From: JBEKHT01 sp049511715
Lineage (GTDB): Bacteria > Chloroflexota > Anaerolineae > Anaerolineales > RBG-16-64-43
Reading direction: 5' to 3'
DNA: 64,000 bases
NCBI GenBank assembly: GCA_049511715.1
Contig: JBEKXU010000001.1
Span: forward strand, 62,001-126,000
The position numbers were made by a program, and so were the translations under genes. Shown here piece after piece: positions 35,050 through 43,527 of this stretch (within the stretch, counting starts at the first letter, position 1; each line of letters opens with the position of its first letter). The notes under the pieces are model-generated. The model made no database searches. It had not been told where the DNA came from and saw only the letters and a program-made list of their open reading frames with translations.

Positions 35050-36350
35050 AGAGACTCTTGATCCTCGCGGCGCTGGCGTTGAGCTTGATCCCGAGGACAG
35101 CCCTCGCAGACGGCGGGACGGGCGTGGATGCCGGACAGGTCTGGCTACCGGACGGGACCATCCGCTGGGACAACCTGACCTATCTCGGACTGGTCCAGGA
35201 GCCGGTGAGCGGGATTCCTCTTGTGCCCAGTGCCACCTTTGAACGGTACGAGACGCCGACCGGGGACCTGGTTCTCCTCCCGTCCCCTCTCACGCTCATG
35301 GCGATGTACGCCTACCCGGAAAAGTTCCAGGGGATGCAGGGCGGGTACGGGTGGAGCAACTCGGTAGGCGCGGGCTACGGCGAACTTCTGAACGAGCTCC
35401 TCAACCGTAGCAGCGAAGACCTAAATCTTGGAGACCTCGCCCAGTTTGCCGGCTCGTATGCGAGTGAGCGTCAGTTCTACCAGGATCTGCTCTCCTTCCA
35501 GGGGCCGGCCTGGACCCTCGGCCTGTACACCACCCTCGAGGTCTTCCAGCACATGATGACTCAGTGGACCGAGCACGGGTACCTCTTGTATGCGTTCGCC
35601 ATCCTGCTCTATCCCTCCTCAGCCTGCGCGAGTCTTCCGGGAGGCTGCCCGGCGGAGGCCGCACCGTCTCCGCGCCAGGGATGCCGCCCCTCGACCATCA
35701 GCCAGGCTGCTCCGAAGCTCACGATCGAGCGTGCCGCCCCGAACTATCCGCTGGTTGTCGGACAGGATCCGGACAGGCGCGGCGCCGACATACAGGTTCA
35801 GGTCGGGATCCCGCCGGTGATCTTCACTTGGTACGAGCTGGTGCCGGTCTACCAGACCGAATGCCGGGGAGCAGGAGCGGGGCAGCAGGGCGAGTGCAGG
35901 ACCAACCCGTCGGCGACTTACCTGAACGGTGTTTGGGAAAGGGTGCATGTCCGGGATGACTGCCGCCAGCACGTGGCGGTGTATCCCGAACCGGTCATGG
36001 ACCTGGCAGCCTGGGCAAACCTGACCGATGCCTCCAGGGAGTGGATCCTGAACACGCTCTCGCAGCGCTACTATGACGCCTACCTGCATCATCCAGAGTT
36101 CTTCCTGATCCCGCAGATGGCCGGCTGGTCCGGGGGATGTCGATCGGGGACGTGCACCGCTTCATCGCTTGTCCCGGCCGTCCCCCTTGCGGACCCGGGA
36201 ACGTTTGACCTGCTGCTCGAGGTGCAGACGGCCGGGACGCCGGTCACCCTCCCCCGGACGTTATATGGGCACGGCCAGTTGAAGGTGTATCTGGCGGAGG
36301 TCACGCTTGGGGATCCAGGGGCACTTTCGGCCCCTCAGGGTGCACCCTGA
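35046..36350 (+). CDS. Secreted protein of the secretion/pilus locus with repeat-derived C-terminus
   Basis: A 434-aa protein with a clear Sec signal peptide (KRLLILAALALSLIPRTALA, cut near residue 21). The mature part is rich in Tyr, Trp and Pro and contains a Cys-rich middle (SSACASLPGGCP, RQGC, ECRGAG, GECRT, DDCRQ) and another Cys pair near residue 365 (GGCRSGTC), which suits an extracellular disulfide-bonded protein. The last ~12 residues (GDPGALSAPQGAP) are encoded by a GC-rich repeat also found at 37293-37397. The start overlaps the preceding stop. I do not recognise the family. Confidence 0.65.
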   Translation: MKRLLILAALALSLIPRTALADGGTGVDAGQVWLPDGTIRWDNLTYLGLVQEPVSGIPLVPSATFERYETPTGDLVLLPSPLTLMAMYAYPEKFQGMQGGYGWSNSVGAGYGELLNELLNRSSEDLNLGDLAQFAGSYASERQFYQDLLSFQGPAWTLGLYTTLEVFQHMMTQWTEHGYLLYAFAILLYPSSACASLPGGCPAEAAPSPRQGCRPSTISQAAPKLTIERAAPNYPLVVGQDPDRRGADIQVQVGIPPVIFTWYELVPVYQTECRGAGAGQQGECRTNPSATYLNGVWERVHVRDDCRQHVAVYPEPVMDLAAWANLTDASREWILNTLSQRYYDAYLHHPEFFLIPQMAGWSGGCRSGTCTASSLVPAVPLADPGTFDLLLEVQTAGTPVTLPRTLYGHGQLKVYLAEVTLGDPGALSAPQGAP

Positions 36351-36351
36351 G
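36318..36351 (+). repeat. Single copy of the 21-bp-type repeat plus 18-bp perfect palindrome at a gene end
   Basis: Positions 36318-36340 match units of the array at 37293-37397 (GGGGCACTTTCGGC then CCCTCAGGG). The overlapping CTCAGGGTGCACCCTGAG (36334-36351) is a perfect palindrome spanning the stop codon of the secreted-protein gene. Confidence 0.6.
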
Positions 36352-36364
36352 ACCGGAGTGTCTC

Positions 36365-37051
36365 ATGACCCAGCTTGATGCGATCAGCGCGTTCCTTTGT
36401 TCACTCCCGATCTACTTCATTAACGGATGGCTGGTGATCCTGTATGCCCTTCTGGATCACCTGGCGGAGGCGGCCAGCCTGGTGGCGGGCGCCCTGATCA
36501 TCGCGATCCCGGACGCGGAGGTGCAGCGCAGAGCAGGGTTCCGTCCGCGCCGGCAGGACTGGGACGGGACGCCGCCGGTCCCGCGCACCGCTCAGGCCAT
36601 GACGGCGCTGGTCCTGCTCCTGTGGCTTTGCGCCCAGTGGCAGATGGGGGTTCCGGTCCCGTGGATCGGCGCGGCCATGTGGATTGCCGGCCTCGCCTGC
36701 ATCCTGGCGCTCCCGGCCCAGCGGTTCAACCTGCTGTGGTACGTGAAGGGCGGGCTGGCGATGTACGCCCTGGCCGTGATCGGGAGCAGGCTGTATCTGG
36801 CGTACGCCATTCAATCAAACCCGAGTGATTGGGCGGCGATGATCGGATCGCAGGAGGCGGCGGCGACGATCGTCGCGGGGACGGAGAGCAGCGTCACGAC
36901 GATTGTTCTCTGGGCACTGTGGCTGGTGATCCCGCTGGGCTACTTCTCGATGCTTTTCCAGCAGGCGTTTGCGAATCCGATGAGCCTGATCAGCCCCTGG
37001 CAGGGAGCGCAGGATCTGCTCCGGCACCTGCGTTCGCCGGGCAGCGATTAG
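36365..37051 (+). CDS. Polytopic membrane protein of the secretion/pilus locus
   Basis: A 228-aa protein with about five membrane segments (about 16-50, 76-93, 98-117, 124-145, 176-200) and a basic, Pro-rich cytoplasmic loop at about 52-74. The layout recalls small VirB6/TrbL-like or TcpH-like channel subunits, but the sequence alone does not prove this. It begins 14 bp after the secreted-protein gene and is followed by a repeat-filled 405-bp gap. Confidence 0.6.
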   Translation: MTQLDAISAFLCSLPIYFINGWLVILYALLDHLAEAASLVAGALIIAIPDAEVQRRAGFRPRRQDWDGTPPVPRTAQAMTALVLLLWLCAQWQMGVPVPWIGAAMWIAGLACILALPAQRFNLLWYVKGGLAMYALAVIGSRLYLAYAIQSNPSDWAAMIGSQEAAATIVAGTESSVTTIVLWALWLVIPLGYFSMLFQQAFANPMSLISPWQGAQDLLRHLRSPGSD

Positions 37052-37456
37052 GCAGAGGGGAGGGGGGAGGGTTGGCCAAGTTGACGTTCACGGGCTTCCA
37101 GGGCAGGGCGGCACACATGGGCGAAGGAGTGCTTTCTCCTGCGCCTTCATGTGCTGTCCTGAAACCAATCGTTCAGATTGCGCTTCGGAGCAACGGGACG
37201 CGTTGGTTCCAGGAAGCACATACGTCAGGTGGAGCGTCCAACGCCAGCGGTCAATCCACCATACGCCGCCTCCGGGGTCGGCACCCCGGGGGCACTTACG
37301 TCCCCTCGGGGGGCACCCTCGGCCCCTCAGGGGGCACTGACGGGCCCACAGGGGGCATTGATGGCCCCTCAGGGGGCACTTTCGGCGCCATAGGAGGCAA
37401 CCTGCCATCGAGAAGAGATGGCCTGGGCCCTTCTTGGGCCAACGACGGAGGCGAAC
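37052..37456 (+). other. Gap inside the locus, mostly repeats
   Basis: 405 bp with no supported gene. The right half holds the five-unit array at 37293-37397. Several frames cross it on both strands and all encode heptapeptide repeats because the unit is 21 bp. None has a ribosome site, so I treat them as by-products. Confidence 0.5.
37293..37397 (+). repeat. Five tandem 21-bp units
   Basis: Units start at 37293, 37314, 37335, 37356 and 37377. Each begins CAC/CAT, has a variable middle (CCCTCGGCCCCTCA in the second unit) and ends in a run of Gs. Because 21 is a multiple of 3, plus-strand frames read GALTSPR/GAPSAPQ or GGTLGPS/GGTDGPT-like heptads. A related single unit ends the gene at 35046-36350. 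Confidence 0.8.
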
Positions 37457-37702
37457 ATGTTTTCCACGAACGGGTACTTGCGGTTTCCCATACACGCCCT
37501 TCCGCCGCTGATGCTCGGGCTGGCCGCGGCAATGATCGTGGTTTCTGCGGTCTCCGGGCTCGGGATCGCGCTGATCCGTGGAGTCGCGGCCGTCTACCTG
37601 GTCACGGGGACGCGCATGCCTCCTCCATTAAAGAGGTGGCACCGCGCGCTGACGCGGGTGCGGCGGCATATCCATTCCGGCGAGTGGCGCGATACCGACT
37701 AG
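37457..37702 (+). CDS. Small membrane protein of the secretion/pilus locus
   Basis: An 81-aa protein with CGGAGG 6 bp before the ATG at 37457. One long or two short hydrophobic helices span about residues 13-55 (LPPLMLGLAAAMIVVSAVSGLGIALIRGVAAVYLV), followed by a strongly basic cytoplasmic tail (PPPLKRWHRALTRVRRHIHSG). Position directly upstream of the VirB4-like ATPase resembles VirB3/TcpD-type small membrane partners, which is only a positional inference. Confidence 0.6.
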   Translation: MFSTNGYLRFPIHALPPLMLGLAAAMIVVSAVSGLGIALIRGVAAVYLVTGTRMPPPLKRWHRALTRVRRHIHSGEWRDTD

Positions 37703-37772
37703 CGGGCCTTCCGTGCAAAGGACTGACGCACCCCGGGATGAACATCTGGGGCAAGCGCCCCGGAAGAAACAT

Positions 37773-37822
37773 CCCCGGAACACGCTTCTGGGGTTCCCCC
37801 GGAACCAGCACCTGGGGTTCCT
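37773..37822 (-). repeat. GAACCCCAG...GTTCCGGGG repeats, copy A
   Basis: On the minus strand, AGGAACCCCAGGTGCTGGTT (37803-37822) and a 24-bp unit (37773-37796) match two segments at the 3' end of the CpaF gene (19 of 21 and 21 of 24 positions, counting the next base). They fill the 237-bp gap before the ATPase gene at 37940. Confidence 0.6.
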
Positions 37823-37939
37823 GAGGCAGGTCCCGGGTGCGTGCACGGCGCGCCCGGCAACACGTCGGGGCGCAATTCTCCGACGACATCATAGTCACAG
37901 CCCGGCAAGGGCTTTGGAAAAGTCCTGAGGGGGACCTAG

Positions 37940-40900
37940 ATGGCGGCTGCGGTTGAACTCCTTCGCAATGCGATGGACCTGGCTCCAAGATGGCTGAGAC
38001 CGAGCCGGGTCGAAGTCCCCCTGGACCTGCAAATCGAAGAGGCAGGCCTCGTGTCCGTCCCCGGATCGGACGCGCTCGATTACTTGTGGTTCCGCCTGCG
38101 CGAGGGGGAGGGTCACCGCGATATCCCCGGTTTCCGCGTCACCCGGCTTCTGCAGCTCAAGTTCATCCCTCTGGAGGCGCGGGCCGACCCGGGCCTATTG
38201 CAGAAGATGCGCACGGCACTCCGGGCGCTGTATGGTTCGCGGGTGGAGTTCCTGTATCTTGCGGCGGGGATGTTCAGCGACCCTCCGCTGGGGATTGTCC
38301 AGTGCTACGGCGCCTCGGTGTCTCGACCGTCGCTGGACGAGGCCTGCGCCCGGTCCGACTTGAGCCTGCGGGCGCTGCAGGCGGCGCTGGCCGGGGCCTA
38401 CCGCCAGGTCCGGCTGGAGCCGCTGAACCTGCGGATGGCTGGATGGATCTCGGAGGCAATGCAGCAGATGCCGCACGCGGTGCTGGCGATCGGGCATCCC
38501 GACCCGAGGGAGACTGCGCGGAGTGGGAGCGGGATGCTCTCCCGCAATCCGCTACTGGAAGGCGGTCTCACCCAGCAGCAATACACGCTGCAGCAGAACG
38601 AGATCCTCTTCCGGGGAATGAGCGAGCTGGAGGAAGAATTCCTGTTCCTCATCCTGACCTCCCCCATCCGCTTCCCGGATATCACTGAGATGCTGACGGG
38701 CCTGGCGGAGGAAGCCTCGACCTGGGCCTCGCTCCAGCAAGGATCGCGCGGCGCCTCGTTTGGCGTGAGTCTTCCGGCGCTGCTGACCGGCGCGATGGCA
38801 CAGAGCGCGGCGCTTGGGTACGGCCAGAGCCAGGCGACCGGAGTGGCGACCGGGAATGCGCATTCTGTCGGTTCGGCCCAAACCGAAGGGGAGGCGCACA
38901 CGGTCGGTCACGCGGAGACAAGCGGCTGGACGCACTCGGCGACCAGCGCGGCCGCGGCCACCCAGGGGACGGCGCACACCGTGTCGGAGGGGTCCATCGA
39001 GACGGAGTCGGCGGGGGTGAGCGCCGGCATCACCGGAGGCATCAAACCTGAGGGGATCGGGGTGGATGCGAGCCTGGGCGTCTTTTCCTCACAGGCGCAC
39101 TCCGCGATGCACTCGACGGCGGATACGGTGTCAGCCGCTCACACCGAGAGCCACGCGGTGACGGACGGGACGTTCGGATCCACGACCGTATCCACGGCCG
39201 ACACGACGAGCCATTCCGATACTCAGTCACAGGCCGACACGCACTCCAAAGTGGACAGCCAATCGCAGGGCACCGGGACTTCCCAATTTCTCTCGCGCGG
39301 GGTGACCTCGGCGCTGGCGGTGGGAATTGCGCCGTCCCTGGCGGTGCACAACACCTTCGAGTGGCAGTTCGACCCGGCGGTCCTGGTCACGCAGGTCCTG
39401 CGGACGCAGGAAGCGCTCCTGGACACGGCCAGCAAGGAAGGCGCCTTCTACGCCGATGTGTACGGCCTGGCCAGAACCGAGCGGGGGAAGCGCGCCCTCA
39501 TGGGCCTCATCCCGCAGGCCTTCCACGGGACGGAGGAAGTGGTCACCGGGGTGCAGACCAGGGATCTGAGCCCGGCCGAGAACGCCTACATCGCCCTGCA
39601 CGCGCGGTCGTTCACGCCTTCGACCCGGATCGCGACCGTGCCCGAGATCCTGTCCGGATACATGGACAGCACGATCCTTACCCTTCTGCAGCTGGCGACA
39701 TACACGGCGCCGGGGACCTTTGAGCAGGGTCCTGCCCTGACGGTCCAGGAAGCGACACCGGATTTCGCCTTCATGCCCGAGATGCCGGGGGAGGTGGTGC
39801 TGGGCAAGCAGTGGAGCGCGGAGAAGGGGAAGCTGACCGACACTCTCCTTCGTCTCTCGCGGGAGCGGCACTTCCACTGCGCCTTTGCGGGCGACACCGG
39901 ATTTGGAAAGACGGTAGCGGCCGAGCGCCTGGCCTTTGAGACCACGCTGAAGTGGCACTACCGCACGGTCGTCCTGGACTTCGGCCAGGGCTGGAGGAAG
40001 GCGCTGCATTGGCCGGGGCTGGCGGGCCGGGTGGACATCCGCCAGCTGTATCCGGGCGCCCCGCGGCCGCTGCGCTGGAACATCCTGCAAGTCCCGCGGC
40101 GCATGGACCCGGGGCGCTACCGCTCGATGCTCGCGGAGCTCTTTGCGAATGCCGGCCGCATGGGGCCTCGGCAATTGGGCTTCCTGAGGCGGGCGCTGAC
40201 GCGGGTATACAAGGCGCAGGGCGTGCTCACGCACGACCCGGAGACGGCGGCGGACGAGTCCTGGGGCTATGTGCGCGACAACCCGGAGGTGCTGGCCATT
40301 GAGGAAAGCCGGAGCCTTAGCGCTGGTCCCGCCAGGGACGTGCAGGCCGGAGGGGTCCAGGCTCCGGGGAGAGTGCGGATCGGGCAGTCCCTGGCAGAGC
40401 TGGGCCAGGCTGATCTGCAGGCGCTCGCGATCCGGCGCAGCCAGTCTGCGGACGTGACTCGGCTGGTCGAGGAGCTTCGCAGGCTGTATGAGGAAGTGGC
40501 GCGGCAGAAGGACCAGAGCAGCCGCACCGCGATCGAGGGGCTGCTCCTGCGGGTGGATCAGTTTGCCGAGGGACAGATGGCGCGGCTGTATGGGCCGGGT
40601 CCGGACACGGTGCCGATTGAGAACCTGGGTCTCCTGGGAGGGGAGGACGATCCCTGGGGGGTAGTGGTGATTGAGGGGGGCGCGGAGATGGACGAATACC
40701 CGAAGGCCGCGCTGCTCGCGCTCCTGGCCAGCGTCCTGTATTTCGATGCGGTCGCCCGGCGGCGCGAATCCCTCGCCGGCCGTCGGTTCCCTCCCATGCA
40801 GGTCTTCTTTGAGGAGGCCGCCAAGGTCCTGCGGGGCGTTTCGGGGGCCGCCTCGACCGACAACGGTCCCGCGCTCACGGCCTCCCAGCCGGTGGCCGAG

Positions 40901-41254
40901 ATCTTCCAGACCATGTGGCGGGAAGGGCGCAAGTACGACATCTTCCTTCACGTCATCACCCAGACGGTGAGCGAGCTTCCGGCCGGGATCCTGGCCTCAT
41001 GCAACAACGGATTCTTCGTGCAGACCAAGAACCCGAACGACCGTGACCTGGTGATGGCGCACATCGGCCGCAGCGAGCGCGGGGTGGTGAACACGGAATA
41101 CAAGCGCTACCTGGCCCGGATTCCCAAGGGATACGCGATCACGAAGCTCGGATACAGCGAGGACGTGATCGACATCGAGCCCATGCTGGTGCACCCGCTG
41201 AGGGTTCCGGGAAGCGAGCCCTCGGACGCGGAGATCCACGACCGGCTGGGCTGA
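37940..41254 (+). CDS. VirB4/HerA-like ATPase with Ser/Thr/His/Ala-rich insert
   Basis: A 1104-aa protein and the largest gene of the locus; GAGGGGGACC lies upstream. Residues 1-285 are an N-terminal domain of alpha/beta type. Residues about 290-447 are low-complexity, with short repeats of Ala-His-Thr/Ser words (GEAHTVGHAETSG, HSDTQSQADTHSKVDS). The motor domain follows, with Walker A GDTGFGKT at 651-658, Walker B QVFFEEAAKV near 954, and a later ITQTVSELPAGILASCNNGFF sensor region as in VirB4/TraC/HerA ATPases. It should power export or pilus assembly at the inner face of the membrane. Similar Ser-rich ATPases occur in Gram-positive and Chloroflexota elements. No relaxase or VirD4 coupling protein lies nearby. 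Confidence 0.75.
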   Translation: MAAAVELLRNAMDLAPRWLRPSRVEVPLDLQIEEAGLVSVPGSDALDYLWFRLREGEGHRDIPGFRVTRLLQLKFIPLEARADPGLLQKMRTALRALYGSRVEFLYLAAGMFSDPPLGIVQCYGASVSRPSLDEACARSDLSLRALQAALAGAYRQVRLEPLNLRMAGWISEAMQQMPHAVLAIGHPDPRETARSGSGMLSRNPLLEGGLTQQQYTLQQNEILFRGMSELEEEFLFLILTSPIRFPDITEMLTGLAEEASTWASLQQGSRGASFGVSLPALLTGAMAQSAALGYGQSQATGVATGNAHSVGSAQTEGEAHTVGHAETSGWTHSATSAAAATQGTAHTVSEGSIETESAGVSAGITGGIKPEGIGVDASLGVFSSQAHSAMHSTADTVSAAHTESHAVTDGTFGSTTVSTADTTSHSDTQSQADTHSKVDSQSQGTGTSQFLSRGVTSALAVGIAPSLAVHNTFEWQFDPAVLVTQVLRTQEALLDTASKEGAFYADVYGLARTERGKRALMGLIPQAFHGTEEVVTGVQTRDLSPAENAYIALHARSFTPSTRIATVPEILSGYMDSTILTLLQLATYTAPGTFEQGPALTVQEATPDFAFMPEMPGEVVLGKQWSAEKGKLTDTLLRLSRERHFHCAFAGDTGFGKTVAAERLAFETTLKWHYRTVVLDFGQGWRKALHWPGLAGRVDIRQLYPGAPRPLRWNILQVPRRMDPGRYRSMLAELFANAGRMGPRQLGFLRRALTRVYKAQGVLTHDPETAADESWGYVRDNPEVLAIEESRSLSAGPARDVQAGGVQAPGRVRIGQSLAELGQADLQALAIRRSQSADVTRLVEELRRLYEEVARQKDQSSRTAIEGLLLRVDQFAEGQMARLYGPGPDTVPIENLGLLGGEDDPWGVVVIEGGAEMDEYPKAALLALLASVLYFDAVARRRESLAGRRFPPMQVFFEEAAKVLRGVSGAASTDNGPALTASQPVAEIFQTMWREGRKYDIFLHVITQTVSELPAGILASCNNGFFVQTKNPNDRDLVMAHIGRSERGVVNTEYKRYLARIPKGYAITKLGYSEDVIDIEPMLVHPLRVPGSEPSDAEIHDRLG

Positions 41255-41274
41255 AGGGCAAGGGGAGGGGGGAT

Positions 41275-42186
41275 ATGTTTGGCAGACGCAATCTATGGAT
41301 CCCGATCGTCCTGGCGGTGGCCACGGTGTTCCTGGTGGTCCTGCTGTTGAACGGTGTGATCCGGCCGGTGACGGTCGTGGTCGCGAAAGTGGCCATTGCC
41401 CCGGGCACGCCCCTGACCTCGGACTTGGTCGATGTGCGCTCCATCCCCGCTGAGGCGAAGCCCGCCGACGCGTACGACCAGGCCAGCGAGGTGATTGGCA
41501 AGGTCGTCGCCGTGGGCAGAGCGCCGGGTGACTTTATCACCGCCTCGGTCCTGGGCGACCAGGCGCAGGCAGGACTGCCTCAGGAACTGCCTGCGGGGGA
41601 CGTGGCGGTGGCTGTCCATGTCGACATGGCCAGCGGGGTGGCCGGGCTCCTGCGCACAGGGCAGACCGTCACCGTGATCGGGATCCTCGCGCCCGATGCG
41701 CTGGGCAACCTGCAGACGACCCAAGCGGTTTCCGTCTCGCCGCCGAGCCTCCAGCCCGCCAACAGCCCAGGAGCCACAGGGGTCCCCGCCGCAAAGGCGG
41801 CGACACCCGCCTCGACCCCGCAGCCGACGCCGGAGCCGCCGACCGCGCCGCTGATTCGCATCGCCATCGAGGGGGTCAAGGTGATCATGGTCCCGCAGAG
41901 CTTCCGCTATGAGGAGCTGCCGGCCGGGAGTAGCGAGGATCAGCTTTTTGCCAGTGCCCGGACGACCCTGGCGTCGCAGGAGAGCAGCGTGGTGGTGCTC
42001 GACGTCCCGGAGGCACCGGTCCAATTGGTCCCGGGCCTTGAGGTCAACCCTCCCTGCCTGCTTGCGGCGCTGGACAAGTACGGCGCCATCGACCTGGCGC
42101 TTGAGCCCGCCTCGGGGTTGAAGGTCGGCCAGATCCTGACCCTGAACCTCGCCGATCTATACAAGGCGATGAACGACGGCAACTGA
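41275..42186 (+). CDS. cpaB: CpaB/RcpC-like SAF-domain pilus assembly protein
   Basis: A 303-aa membrane-anchored protein with GGAGGGG before the ATG. One N-terminal helix (about 9-28) leads to a SAF domain: VVVAKVAIAPGTPLTSDLVDVRSIP, with the second half SEVIGKVVAVGRAPGDFITASVL. A beta-rich domain then carries VAVAVHVDMASGVAGLLRTGQTVTVIG, which is the RcpC/CpaB family core. A Pro/Ala/Thr-rich loop interrupts it at about 155-190. CpaB proteins are periplasmic parts of Tad secretion. The partner secretin (RcpA/CpaC) is absent, as expected in monoderm bacteria. Confidence 0.85.
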   Translation: MFGRRNLWIPIVLAVATVFLVVLLLNGVIRPVTVVVAKVAIAPGTPLTSDLVDVRSIPAEAKPADAYDQASEVIGKVVAVGRAPGDFITASVLGDQAQAGLPQELPAGDVAVAVHVDMASGVAGLLRTGQTVTVIGILAPDALGNLQTTQAVSVSPPSLQPANSPGATGVPAAKAATPASTPQPTPEPPTAPLIRIAIEGVKVIMVPQSFRYEELPAGSSEDQLFASARTTLASQESSVVVLDVPEAPVQLVPGLEVNPPCLLAALDKYGAIDLALEPASGLKVGQILTLNLADLYKAMNDGN

Positions 42187-42219
42187 CGCCTGCCGAGAGA
42201 GGAGAAAGAGGGGGAGGAC

Positions 42220-43524
42220 ATGTCAGGAGAAGATCTTCCCAAGGTGGGCGTGATGCTCGCCGGGCCTGGGAGCGACCTGGTCCTGGCTTCCATGCAGCCG
42301 CCGTTCCTGCAGGACCCGCGCTTCGCGATCCGGGCCGTGGCGACCAGCTTTGAAGAGCTGCAGGTCAAGCTCTCCCAGATGAGGCCTGAAGTGCTGGTGA
42401 TCCAGGCGGACGTCGCGCCGGGACCCGATCCTCTGATCGAGGTCCTATCACGGCTGCAGGCATGGAACGGGGCGGCGATCGTCATCCTGTGTCCATCCTG
42501 GCGGGAGTTCCAAGGCGCGCTGGAGAAGGTCGCCAGTACCGGAAGGGTATTTCTCGACCCGGTGAACTGGGCCGAGATGGCGCACGCCGCATACAGTGTG
42601 GCGATTACCCAGCGCGCCAGGCTCGCCGCCGCGGCGCCGCTGCAGCAGGCCTACTTCTCCCGCCAGGCCGGTGCCATCACCGGAACCAGGGTTGTGGCTT
42701 TCCTGTCGGCTTGCTCTGGGGCGGGGCGTTCGACGATTGCGGAGAACCTGGCCTATGAGCTGGCCGTGCGCTGTAACGCCAAGACGCTCCTGGCCTCATT
42801 CGACCTTCCTCCTTCGGCCGTCTCCCACCTCAAGCTCCACTATGAGCCCAGCGCCCAGGCGTTCCTGGCCCGGGCGGCCGAAGGACTCGACGGCTGCCTG
42901 CAAATGAGGGAAGGACTCGAGGTCCTGGTCGCCCCGGAGAACACCTCCGACTACCTCAAGTCGGCAAAGGATTCCGAGACGGACATGAGTGCCCCCAACT
43001 CGATCTACTCGCTGGTGATGGCGACCTGGACCCGAAACTGCGCTGCAATCCTCCTCGACCTTCCTGGCGGGGAGGGGGCCTGGACGCTTCAACCGCTTTC
43101 GGCCGCAAACAGCATTGTGCTTATCGCGCGGCCGACGCTGGCGGATATGGCCGCGACCGCCCACATCCTGCTTCTTCTTCTCGAACGTCTGGCAACCAAG
43201 CTTAGGGCCCCGCGTGAGGCCATCTACCTCGTGCTCAACCAGGTAAGCGAGAAATCAGGGATGACCGCTCACGGCTGGCACGAGAACCTCGCGCGGGCGG
43301 TCCCTTGGACCCCTCCGATCGCCGCGGTAATCCCCTTCGACCCCGCGGTCGTCGCGGCCCAGGACCGGCAGGTCCCTCCGGTCACCTGCGCGGAGGGGTT
43401 TGCCAGGGGGATCCGGATCTTAGTCGGCGCGTTGTTTCCCGGCCTGGCTCAGGTGGCAGAAGGGGAGCGGCGCACCACGGTATTCCGCATGCCCGGGATT
43501 CGGGTACGGATCGGAAAGGATTAG
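42220..43524 (+). CDS. tadZ: TadZ/CpaE-like ParA-family protein
   Basis: A 434-aa protein. Residues 1-140 read as a receiver-like domain (PKVGVMLAGPGSDLVLASMQ, PEVLVIQADVAPGPDPLIEVLSRL), the usual N-terminus of TadZ/CpaE. Residues about 155-400 are a ParA/MinD-type ATPase with a degenerate Walker A: FLSACSGAGRSTIAENLAYELA (about 161-172) lacks the signature first Lys. Later ILLDLPGGEGAW stands for Walker B. Such degenerate ATPases place the pilus machine at the pole in other Tad systems. The stop is followed 3 bp later by the TadA start. Confidence 0.85.
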   Translation: MSGEDLPKVGVMLAGPGSDLVLASMQPPFLQDPRFAIRAVATSFEELQVKLSQMRPEVLVIQADVAPGPDPLIEVLSRLQAWNGAAIVILCPSWREFQGALEKVASTGRVFLDPVNWAEMAHAAYSVAITQRARLAAAAPLQQAYFSRQAGAITGTRVVAFLSACSGAGRSTIAENLAYELAVRCNAKTLLASFDLPPSAVSHLKLHYEPSAQAFLARAAEGLDGCLQMREGLEVLVAPENTSDYLKSAKDSETDMSAPNSIYSLVMATWTRNCAAILLDLPGGEGAWTLQPLSAANSIVLIARPTLADMAATAHILLLLLERLATKLRAPREAIYLVLNQVSEKSGMTAHGWHENLARAVPWTPPIAAVIPFDPAVVAAQDRQVPPVTCAEGFARGIRILVGALFPGLAQVAEGERRTTVFRMPGIRVRIGKD

Positions 43525-43527
43525 CGG

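Noticed and set aside
37293..37397. Five regularly spaced units considered as a CRISPR array
   Set aside because: The units are contiguous 21-bp repeats without unique spacers and there are no cas genes.
36829..37824. 331-codon plus frame containing GGTxGPS-type heptads
   Set aside because: It starts inside a membrane-protein gene, has no ribosome site, and the heptads follow automatically from a 21-bp DNA repeat.
39227..40951. 574-codon minus-strand frame inside the VirB4-like gene
   Set aside because: The plus-strand gene has Walker motifs and domain structure; the minus frame has none.
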